This document shows positions 1-7,045 of a DNA stretch of 9,218 bases, in pieces. How positions within the stretch are numbered: the first letter of the stretch is position 1; each line of letters begins with the position of its first letter. Location of the stretch: NCBI GenBank assembly GCA_964546565.1, contig CAZJKC010000055.1, positions 1 to 9,218 of the forward strand, given 5' to 3'. The notes beneath the pieces are model-generated. The model ran no database searches and was not told the DNA's origin. It saw only the letters and a list, made by a program, of their open reading frames with translations. Origin of the DNA: CAG-826 sp964546565. Lineage in GTDB: Bacteria; Bacillota_I; Bacilli_A; RFN20; CAG-826. A program made the translations under genes and the position numbers.

Positions 1-177
1 GGTTTTACTTCTTTATTTTTCTTAATTTTTTAATCGTAAAATGGGGAAACTCAAAAAAAGCGTAAAGTAAATTACTATTCATATATTTTTCTTCGAAAAG
101 TTAAGTAAAAGAGTTTTTTATCAATAAAAGATTCCCATACATCCGACTTTGTTGTATATTTTACCTATTTATTTTTG

Positions 178-196
178 TATAATATTAAGAAAGGAG
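178..196 (+). promoter_or_regulatory. -10 box and Shine-Dalgarno of uppP
   Basis: A perfect TATAAT lies at 178-183, directly preceded by TG. No good -35 box stands at the usual distance: TTGTAT at 152-157 would leave a 20-bp spacer. The ribosome binding site AAAGGAG is at 190-196, 10 nt before the ATG at 207. If this -10 is used, transcription would start near 190 and the leader would be very short, so a promoter further upstream is also possible. The rest of 1-177 is AT-rich, and I see no gene in it. Confidence 0.5.
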
Positions 197-206
197 CCTC
201 TCTTAT

Positions 207-1055
207 ATGATATTAACTGCTTTAGACTTATGGGAATTTATTAAATATATAATTGTCGCTATCGTGCAAGGAATTGCTGAAATATTACCTATTTCTTCTT
301 CTGGGCATATAACTCTCGTGGAAAGTATTTTAAATATAACACCATCATTGACTTTTTCTATTTTTCTCCATACCGGTAGTCTTATCGCTGTTATCTGTTA
401 TTTTTATAAAGATTTATGGATGATGATTCGCGCTTTTTTTCTTTATCTTTTTAAGAAAAATCGTGATGAGGATGTTTGCCGATCTTTTCACTTACTAATC
501 ATGCTTATTATAGCTACTATACCGGCAGGCCTTATCGGTGTCCTCTTTAGTGATTTAATCGATTCCGTTTTCTCTGATGTTTTGTACATTTCCATTAACT
601 TTATAATCACCGGCATCATTATTTTATTTATCAGTCGTTTAAAATACGAAAGGAAAATTGAAAGCATGACTTATCTTGATGCCTTGGTAATCGGGTCAGC
701 TCAAGCTATTGGAGTACTTCCAGGTATCTCACGTTCTGGTATTACGCTTTCCGGTTTAAAATGTCGCAAATTTAATAATGAAGACTCCGCCAATTTTGCC
801 TTTTTAATGTTTATTCCCATTACGGCCGGATCTTTCTTGTATGAAATTTTTAAAATAATAAAAACTCCGGCATCTTTTGATTCCTCTAATATCGCACCAT
901 ATATAGTAAGCACAATAGTCGCAGGTGTTGTTACCTATATCGCTTTATGCTTATTATTAAAAATAGTTCGAAAAGGAAAAATAAAATACTTTAGTTTTTA
1001 CTTATTCTTAGTCGGTATTGTGACATTAATATTACGTCTATGCCATGTTCTTTAG
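207..1055 (+). CDS. uppP: Undecaprenyl-diphosphatase UppP (BacA family)
   Basis: This integral membrane enzyme dephosphorylates undecaprenyl diphosphate to undecaprenyl phosphate, recycling the lipid carrier for peptidoglycan and other wall polymers. In the family, extra copies give bacitracin resistance. The 282-aa length matches the usual 265-285 aa. The first signature is at residues 21-34: Q21 and E25 (the E/QxxxE pair, E. coli E17/E21), then SSSGH with S31 and H34 (E. coli S27, H30). The second is PGISRSG at 172-178, with R176 matching the catalytic arginine (E. coli R174). The rest is about eight hydrophobic segments. The ATG at 207 has an AAAGGAG site 10 nt upstream, and the protein begins just before the first membrane helix as expected. 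It is convergent with gyrA and shares its terminator. The gene implies a walled cell. Confidence 0.96.
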   Translation: MILTALDLWEFIKYIIVAIVQGIAEILPISSSGHITLVESILNITPSLTFSIFLHTGSLIAVICYFYKDLWMMIRAFFLYLFKKNRDEDVCRSFHLLIMLIIATIPAGLIGVLFSDLIDSVFSDVLYISINFIITGIIILFISRLKYERKIESMTYLDALVIGSAQAIGVLPGISRSGITLSGLKCRKFNNEDSANFAFLMFIPITAGSFLYEIFKIIKTPASFDSSNIAPYIVSTIVAGVVTYIALCLLLKIVRKGKIKYFSFYLFLVGIVTLILRLCHVL

Positions 1056-1078
1056 TTCATTATAAAAATAACTAACAA

Positions 1079-1139
1079 AAAAACTGTTGATTGTCATCAA
1101 TGTTATTCACATTAAAACTTTCAACAGTTTTTATTTTTT
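1079..1139. terminator. Bidirectional terminator between uppP and gyrA
   Basis: A 12-bp perfect stem pairs 1079-1090 (AAAACTGTTGA-type arm) with 1121-1132 (TCAACAGTTTT-type arm) around a 30-nt loop. On the + strand it is followed by a T-run at 1134-1139, giving a rho-independent terminator for uppP. On the minus strand the stem is followed by a shorter T-rich stretch after gyrA. The gyrA stop codon (1138-1140) overlaps the + strand T-run, so both convergent genes use the same element. The loop is unusually long, and TTGAT/ATCAA near its base could form an alternative short stem. Confidence 0.75.
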
Positions 1140-3675
1140 ATTCTTCTTCTACAATATTATTCTCTTCTTCTTCGTGATCAACAAAAGCAATGGAAGAGAT
1201 TTCTTGACCTTCATCTAGTCTTATTAAACGTACTCCTTGCGTATTACGACCCGCTACTTTAACTTGTTGTAAAGGCATTCTAATAATAATGCCAGCTTTG
1301 GTCATAATCATTAAATCTTCATTACCATTAACAGCACGCATTGCAACTAAACTACCGGTCTTTTCAGTGGCGTTCAATGTAATAACACCCTTAGTTCCTC
1401 TAGAAGTTAAACGATAGTCTTCAAAACGTGACATTTTTCCATATCCATGTTCGGAGACTGCCAAAACTAAATTACCATCTAATGATGTGGTTGCTCCAAT
1501 GACATATCCGCCATCAAGGTTCATACCTTTAACTCCGCTAGCGGTACGTCCCATTGTTCGCACATCGCTTTCATGGAATTTAACCATCTTGCCTAAACTC
1601 GAAGCAATACCAATAAAACATTGTCCATCCGTATGTTTAACAGCAAATAACTCATCGCCTTCTTTAAGGGAAATGCTTATTTTACCATTTTGTCTAATGG
1701 AGGCAAATTCTTTAATATCCGTTCGCTTTACAATACCTTCTTTTGTAATAAAGAATAAATAATGTCCATCAAGATATTCATCTACTGCTAAAACAGACAT
1801 CACTTTTTCATCTTTTTCAAAATTCAAAAGATTGACAATGGGTAGGCCTTTTGATGTCCGTGAGAATTCCGGTATTTGATATCCACGAATTCGATATACT
1901 TTACCTTTGTCTGTAAAGAACAACACATCTGTATGGGTTTTCGAGTGTACAAGCATATCAACCGCATCATTTTCATTAGTGGTCATACCTTTAATACCAC
2001 GTCCCCCTCTATTCTGGGCCTTATATGTGTCGGTAGCGACTCGTTTGATATAGCCATTTTTAGTGATAGTAACAATAATTTCTTCTTGTGGTATAAGATC
2101 TTCATCATCGATAGAAGATAAATCGTTAGAAATTTCTGTTTTTCTTTCATCACCAAATCGTTCTTTAATTTCATCAAGTTCTTCTAAAACTTTTTCAACG
2201 ATATTCTCTCGCGAGCTTAATAAGGTGTTATATGTATCGATTAATTCATGCAATTTTGCTATTTCATCTTCAATTTTACCTTTTTCTAGTCCCGTTAATT
2301 TTGCTAATCTCATATCAAGAATTTCTTTGGCTTGTATATCAGTAAAATTAAAACGCTCCATCAAGGCTTGCTTAGCAATATCAGTATTAGCTGAATTACG
2401 GATGATCGATACCACTTCATCAATGTTATCTTGGGCAATTAACAAACCTTCTAAAATATGATTTCTAGCAATAGCTTTATTAAGTAAGAAGCGCGTTCTT
2501 CTTTCCACAACTTCAATTTGATGTTCTAGATATAATCTTAAAACCTCGGTTATTGGTAAAATGCGTGGTTGCCCATGATCGAGCACTAACATAATAACGC
2601 CATATGATACTTGCAATTGAGTATTCTTGTACAATTGATTCAAGATAACATCAGGAATAACATCTCTTCTTAAATCAATGACAATCCGAATTCCTTCTTT
2701 ATTTGATTCATCACGTAAATCGGTAATACCTTCTATTTTTTTATCACGAACCAATCTCGCAATTGCTTCAATCATATTGGCTTTATTTACTTGATATGGT
2801 ATTTCTGTAACAATTATCCGCTTCCGGCCATTTTCTCTTTCAACAATTTCTGCTTTCGAACGAATTACAATACTTCCTTGTCCAGTTTCATACGCTTTAC
2901 GTATTCCACCTTTTCCTAAAATAATACCACCTGTTGGAAAATCAGGACCATGTAAACAAGTACTCATCAATTCTAAAGGTGTTACTTCGGGATTATGGGC
3001 TATCATTTTTACCGCTTCAATTACTTCATTTAAGTTATGAGGTGGAATATTCGTAGCCATACCAACCGCAATACCCGATGCTCCATTAACTAAAAGATTT
3101 GGGAACCGTGCTGGTAAAACAACTGGCTCTTTTTCACTACCATCATAATTATCCATGAAATCGACTGTATCATTATCAATATCACGAACCATTTCCATGG
3201 CAATTTTTGACATTCTTGCTTCGGTATAACGCATGGCCGCCGGGTCATCACCATCAACAGATCCAAAGTTACCATGACCATCGACTAAGGTATAACGAAT
3301 GGAAAATGGTTGTGCTAAACGGACCAATGTTCCATAAATCGCGGCATCACCATGGGGGTGATATTTACCCATAACGTCACCGACAATACGAGCTGACTTT
3401 TTATAAGGCTTATCCGGTTGCATTCCTAAAGCATCCATTCCATAAATAATACGACGATGGACCGGTTTTAATCCATCACGTACATCCGGAATCGCTCTTG
3501 ATACAATAACAGACATCGAATAATCCAAAAAGGAGGTCCTTACTTCATTAGCTAAATCGGTATCTTGCAAACCAGCAACAATACCTTCTTCTAATTCGGA
3601 TAATTCATTAGCTTCTTCAATTTCTTCTTCAGTTAATTCTTCTTCATTTTCATTTTTCTTATTTTCATCTGCCAT
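1138..3675 (-). CDS. gyrA: DNA gyrase subunit A
   Basis: This is the breakage-reunion subunit of gyrase (A2B2), which introduces negative supercoils using ATP hydrolysed by GyrB. The protein is 845 aa. The winged-helix/tower core starts near residue 43. YKKSAR is at 91-96, the HPHGD segment at 106-110, and the catalytic tyrosine Y150 lies in AAMRYTEAR (E. coli Y122). The C-terminal beta-pinwheel carries the GyrA box QNRGGRG at 554-560, which together with the linked gyrB marks it as GyrA rather than ParC. The ATG at 3675 has a strong AAGGAGG site about 7-8 nt upstream. The first ~40 residues are a very acidic extension absent from B. subtilis GyrA, and the C-terminus is also acidic. The quinolone-contact positions equivalent to E. 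coli S83 and D87 are A111 and G115. It is the last gene of the operon, 15 nt after gyrB. Confidence 0.97.
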   Translation of the reverse strand: MADENKKNENEEELTEEEIEEANELSELEEGIVAGLQDTDLANEVRTSFLDYSMSVIVSRAIPDVRDGLKPVHRRIIYGMDALGMQPDKPYKKSARIVGDVMGKYHPHGDAAIYGTLVRLAQPFSIRYTLVDGHGNFGSVDGDDPAAMRYTEARMSKIAMEMVRDIDNDTVDFMDNYDGSEKEPVVLPARFPNLLVNGASGIAVGMATNIPPHNLNEVIEAVKMIAHNPEVTPLELMSTCLHGPDFPTGGIILGKGGIRKAYETGQGSIVIRSKAEIVERENGRKRIIVTEIPYQVNKANMIEAIARLVRDKKIEGITDLRDESNKEGIRIVIDLRRDVIPDVILNQLYKNTQLQVSYGVIMLVLDHGQPRILPITEVLRLYLEHQIEVVERRTRFLLNKAIARNHILEGLLIAQDNIDEVVSIIRNSANTDIAKQALMERFNFTDIQAKEILDMRLAKLTGLEKGKIEDEIAKLHELIDTYNTLLSSRENIVEKVLEELDEIKERFGDERKTEISNDLSSIDDEDLIPQEEIIVTITKNGYIKRVATDTYKAQNRGGRGIKGMTTNENDAVDMLVHSKTHTDVLFFTDKGKVYRIRGYQIPEFSRTSKGLPIVNLLNFEKDEKVMSVLAVDEYLDGHYLFFITKEGIVKRTDIKEFASIRQNGKISISLKEGDELFAVKHTDGQCFIGIASSLGKMVKFHESDVRTMGRTASGVKGMNLDGGYVIGATTSLDGNLVLAVSEHGYGKMSRFEDYRLTSRGTKGVITLNATEKTGSLVAMRAVNGNEDLMIMTKAGIIIRMPLQQVKVAGRNTQGVRLIRLDEGQEISSIAFVDHEEEENNIVEEE

Positions 3676-3690
3676 AATTTGCCCTCCTTC

Positions 3691-5670
3691 CTAAATATCT
3701 AAGTTTTTAACAAACTTCGCATTCGCGTGAATGAATTCTTTACGTGGTTCAACTTTTTCACCCATAAGCATATCAAATACTTGATCCGCTTCAATCGCAT
3801 CACTTAAGGTAACGCGTAACATTTTTCGTGCTTCCGGATCCATTGTTGTTTCCCACAATTGTTGAGCATCCATTTCACCAAGACCTTTATAGCGTTGAAT
3901 ATCTAAACGAGCATTTGGTCCTATTTTTGATTTTAATAATTCTAATTGTTCATCGTTATAGCAATAATATTGCTTTTTACGCCATTCCACTTTGTAAAGA
4001 GGGGGTTGAGCAATATAAACATAACCATTTTCAATAAGAGGTCGCATATAGCGATAAAAGAACGTCAACAATAATACTCTAATATGTGATCCATCAACAT
4101 CAGCATCGGTCATAATAACAATTTTATGATACCTAATCTTGCTTACATCAAAGCTTTCACCAATTCCACCGCCGATAGCGATAATCATATTACCAATTTC
4201 TTGATTGTTAAAAATATGTTTTTCTTGAGCTTTTTCAACATTAAGGATTTTACCACGCAATGGCAAGATAGCTTGTATTTCACGATCGCGTCCATTTTTT
4301 GCAGAACCACCAGCAGAATTACCCTCAACAATATATAATTCACAGCGTGAAGCATCTCTTGAAGAACAATCCGCCAATTTTCCAGGCAATGAACTAATTT
4401 CCAATGCTCCTTTTCTTCTCGTCGCTTCTCGAGCATTACGAGCCGCTAAACGAGCGTTAGCCGCTAAAACAACTTTTTCCATAATGAGTTTCGCGACTTT
4501 AGGATTTTCGGAAAGGAATCTTGATAATTGTTCGGATATAATCGATGAAACTATTTTTCTCACTTCGCTATTACCAAGTTTTGTTTTCGTTTGTCCTTCA
4601 TATTGAGGGTTAGGATGTTTCACAGAAATAATAGCCACTAACCCTTCACGCACATCTTCGTTATTTAAGTTTTCATCATTATCTTTTAAGAACTTATTAG
4701 CTCTTGCATAATTATTTATAACTCTTGTAATCGCCGCTCTAAAACCTTCCTCATGAGTTCCACCTTCATGAGTATTGATATTATTACAGAACGAATACAC
4801 ATTAGATGAATAAGAGCTATTATATTGCATAGCGACTTCCGCATAAATCCCTTCATCACGACCTTCACAGTAAATAACATCTTCAAATAATGGTGTTTTA
4901 TCGACATCTAAGAATGAAACATATTCTTTAATACCACCTACATAGTGGAATACTTCTTCTTTAGCTTCTTCACTACGTTCATCGCGTACAATCATTTGAA
5001 TGCCTTTATTCAAAAAAGCCATTTGCCGAATGCGATCTCGAATCGTTTCATAATTAAAAACAGTCGATTCTGTAAAAATCAATGGGTCGGGTTTGAAAGT
5101 TACAATAGTGCCTGTATCTTCACATTCACCAATCTTCTCTAAATGTGATTCAACATGCCCACCATTAGCAAAACGGATTCGATAAATACCGCCTTCTTTA
5201 TGAACAACAACCTCAAGCCACTCTGAAAGAGCATTAACCACCGATGCACCAACGCCATGAAGACCGCCAGATACTTTATAGCCGCCACCTTCACCGAATT
5301 TACCACCGGCATGTAACACTGTATAAACCGTTTCAACCGCTGATACACCTGTTTTATCAACTATTCCAACAGGAATACCCCGGCCATTGTCCGATACGGT
5401 AATAGTATTATCTTTGTTGATTGTGACATGTACTGTATCACAATAGCCCGCTAAAGCTTCGTCGATAGCGTTATCAACTATTTCCCATACTAAATGATGG
5501 AGCCCTGCTAAAGAAGTGGTACCGATATACATACCAGGGCGTTTTCGCACCGCCTCTAATCCTTCTAGAACTTGAATGTTTTTTTCTGTATAGTCAGCAC
5601 TCGCCTTCTCAAGTTCTCTTTCCTCTTCTTCACTTACTCTTTGGATTTTAACTTCTTCTTCATCCACCAT
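3691..5670 (-). CDS. gyrB: DNA gyrase subunit B
   Basis: This is the ATPase subunit of gyrase. The protein is 659 aa, against about 640 in B. subtilis, the difference being a charged N-terminal extension of ~25 residues. In the GHKL ATPase domain, E63 and N67 lie in WEIVDNAIDEA (E. coli E42, N46), D94 in DNGRGIP, and GGLHGVG is at 135-141. The transducer includes QTKTKLGN. The TOPRIM domain has the catalytic glutamate E449 in EGNSAGG and the metal-binding D522/D524/D526 in TDADVDG. The C-terminal domain contains RYKGLGEM and ends in the usual KNLDI-type tail. N451 replaces the aspartate normal in EGDSAGG (E. coli D426). The ATG at 5670 has AAGGAGG at 5678-5684 with a 7-nt spacer. The start overlaps the end of recF by 11 nt, suggesting translational coupling. 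The long form and the gyrA neighbour support GyrB over ParE. Confidence 0.97.
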   Translation of the reverse strand: MVDEEEVKIQRVSEEEERELEKASADYTEKNIQVLEGLEAVRKRPGMYIGTTSLAGLHHLVWEIVDNAIDEALAGYCDTVHVTINKDNTITVSDNGRGIPVGIVDKTGVSAVETVYTVLHAGGKFGEGGGYKVSGGLHGVGASVVNALSEWLEVVVHKEGGIYRIRFANGGHVESHLEKIGECEDTGTIVTFKPDPLIFTESTVFNYETIRDRIRQMAFLNKGIQMIVRDERSEEAKEEVFHYVGGIKEYVSFLDVDKTPLFEDVIYCEGRDEGIYAEVAMQYNSSYSSNVYSFCNNINTHEGGTHEEGFRAAITRVINNYARANKFLKDNDENLNNEDVREGLVAIISVKHPNPQYEGQTKTKLGNSEVRKIVSSIISEQLSRFLSENPKVAKLIMEKVVLAANARLAARNAREATRRKGALEISSLPGKLADCSSRDASRCELYIVEGNSAGGSAKNGRDREIQAILPLRGKILNVEKAQEKHIFNNQEIGNMIIAIGGGIGESFDVSKIRYHKIVIMTDADVDGSHIRVLLLTFFYRYMRPLIENGYVYIAQPPLYKVEWRKKQYYCYNDEQLELLKSKIGPNARLDIQRYKGLGEMDAQQLWETTMDPEARKMLRVTLSDAIEADQVFDMLMGEKVEPRKEFIHANAKFVKNLDI

Positions 5671-6751
5671 AGATATTCCTCCTTATTACTTTATGGTTAG
5701 CGACTTCATATATCGTCGCACTAATTTCGTTTTTCCATTCTGTCGTCGTTATAAATACTTGTTCATACTCTTGTAGAACTTTCAACAATCTTCTTTGATG
5801 ATTTTCATCCAGTTCAGAAAAGACATCATCAAGAATCAAAATAGGTTTTTTTTCATTTGATTGTTCCATTTCATAAAGAGCAAGTTTTAACAGCAATACT
5901 CCTAACCTTTTTTCTCCTTGCGAAGCATTCTTACTTAATTCAAGCCCATTTAAAGCGCCTATAAAGTCTTCTCGATGAGCCCCAACTGTTGTTGAGCGAT
6001 ACCTTAAATCACTTTCTTGGGCTTCTTTAAAGGCTTTTTTTACACGTTCTAGATGCAACTTGTCATCTGTAACTTCCACAATTGGGCGATATTTAAATTC
6101 AAAATGTCTTTGCCCTTCCGCAATTTTAGGTTCGATGATTTGTATATACATATTAATTTTTCGAAAAAATTCATCTCTTACCTTATCAATTTCACAAGTT
6201 AGTTCTGTCAATTGGTCGGTTAACAAATCCAAATAAGTTAAATTAGGGCGTTCTTCTTTTAAAAGTTTGTTGCGCTCATAAAGAATTTTTTCGTATTTTT
6301 TCATAGCGTATAAATAGCTCGATGATTGGTGAGCGATTTCTAAGTCCATAAATTTTCTTCGCATCGCCGGTGCATCATCAAACAAAAAGACATCGTGAGG
6401 CTTAAATACAATAACATGCATTTCGTTAATCAGTTCCGATATACGCAGTACATCATGTCCGTTAAGAGTAATTTTCTTGCCTTTAGAAGAAAGAATCATA
6501 TGTATTTCTTTCTTGCTTACTCCCCGAACAAATACGCCATTCAATTTAGCAAAATCATTATTCTTTTTTATCAATTCTTTCTCGTTATTAGTTCGAAATG
6601 ATCGGCCAAGAGAAAGATAATTAATAGCCTCGACTAGATTTGTCTTGCCTGCGCCATTACTTCCAAGAATAATATTAAGACCTTTGTTGAAAGTCACTTG
6701 TAATTGCTCATAGCCACAAAAGTTACTAATGTTTATATTTTTTATAAACAT
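5660..6751 (-). CDS. recF: DNA replication and repair protein RecF
   Basis: RecF is an SMC/ABC-type ATPase that binds gapped DNA with RecO and RecR and helps load RecA for gap repair and restart of stalled forks. The protein is 363 aa, normal for the family (~360-370). Walker A is GSNGAGKT at 30-37. The ABC signature SQGEK starts at S277. Walker B ILILDD ends at D308/D309 and is followed by VFSELDE. The ATG at 6751 gives the expected N-terminus, a short strand leading into the Walker A loop. It has no strong Shine-Dalgarno of its own (only a weak GAAG) and overlaps yaaA by 10 nt, so translation is probably coupled. The stop is TGA, one of the signs that the standard code is used. Confidence 0.96.
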   Translation of the reverse strand: MFIKNINISNFCGYEQLQVTFNKGLNIILGSNGAGKTNLVEAINYLSLGRSFRTNNEKELIKKNNDFAKLNGVFVRGVSKKEIHMILSSKGKKITLNGHDVLRISELINEMHVIVFKPHDVFLFDDAPAMRRKFMDLEIAHQSSSYLYAMKKYEKILYERNKLLKEERPNLTYLDLLTDQLTELTCEIDKVRDEFFRKINMYIQIIEPKIAEGQRHFEFKYRPIVEVTDDKLHLERVKKAFKEAQESDLRYRSTTVGAHREDFIGALNGLELSKNASQGEKRLGVLLLKLALYEMEQSNEKKPILILDDVFSELDENHQRRLLKVLQEYEQVFITTTEWKNEISATIYEVANHKVIRRNIYGG

Positions 6752-6966
6752 GTGTCTTCAATAACAAACAAACGATTCATTACTTCAACTTTCGCCCCTG
6801 GATAAAGTTTTCGTCCTCGGCGATTATCTTTTTCACCATCAATCATTACTGTTTGGTATTGAAGAAACATTTTAGCTTCTCCACCATTATCAATAAGTCC
6901 CGTCAATTTTAAAAATTGCCCTAAGGTAATATATGGTGTTGATATTTTAATTTCTATAGCATCCAT
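6742..6966 (-). CDS. yaaA: S4-domain RNA-binding protein YaaA
   Basis: This is a 74-aa protein made almost entirely of one S4-like RNA-binding domain. In Bacillota the yaaA gene classically sits between dnaN and recF, and the B. subtilis protein has been linked to ribosome assembly. The family signature is clear: LGQFLKL near 15-21, GGEAK at 28-32, and DGEKDNRRGRKLYPG at 43-57, a basic loop that likely contacts RNA. The ATG at 6966 is preceded by a modest AAAGGGA site about 12 nt away. It is the first gene of the operon, with its own extended -10 promoter at 7001-7009, and it overlaps recF by 10 nt. In many relatives this gene follows dnaN, but here dnaN is not adjacent. Confidence 0.93.
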   Translation of the reverse strand: MDAIEIKISTPYITLGQFLKLTGLIDNGGEAKMFLQYQTVMIDGEKDNRRGRKLYPGAKVEVMNRLFVIEDTCL

Positions 6967-6995
6967 AACTATCTTTGTCCCTTTCTATAACGCTA

Positions 6996-7009
6996 GTACA
7001 ATTATAGCA
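6996..7009 (-). promoter_or_regulatory. Extended -10 promoter of the yaaA-recF-gyrB-gyrA operon
   Basis: On the minus strand the sequence TGCTATAATTGTAC carries a perfect TATAAT (7001-7006) preceded by TGC, an extended -10 element. At 17 bp upstream (7024-7029) there is only TTCCCT, a poor -35, which an extended -10 can tolerate. The start point would be near 6994, giving a leader of about 28 nt before the yaaA ATG. The same 14-base sequence occurs upstream of the 7786-8355 gene (8412-8425). Confidence 0.7.
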
Positions 7010-7045
7010 AAAAAGAAAAAAAAAGGGAATATATATATTCCCTTT
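7007..7045 (-). terminator. Strong minus-strand terminator-like palindrome upstream of yaaA
   Basis: Positions 7022-7045 form a perfect 24-bp palindrome with half-site AAAGGGAATATA. On the minus strand it runs straight into a T8-C-T6 tract (down to about 7009), a classic rho-independent terminator that would stop transcription arriving from 7046 and above. The T tract ends at the extended -10 of the yaaA promoter, so the palindrome also covers that promoter's -35 region and could instead act as an operator for a dimeric regulator. I favour the terminator reading because of the long T tract. No convincing gene lies directly upstream for it to terminate. Confidence 0.7.

Noticed and set aside
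1103..1111. TTATTCACA, a match to the DnaA-box consensus TTATNCACA
   Set aside because: It is a single copy inside the loop of the uppP/gyrA terminator with no cluster nearby; it is probably chance.
5660..5670. TGA read as tryptophan (Mollicutes code)
   Set aside because: recF ends naturally at TGA overlapping the gyrB start, and tryptophans in these proteins are TGG; the frame would stop again within a few codons anyway.
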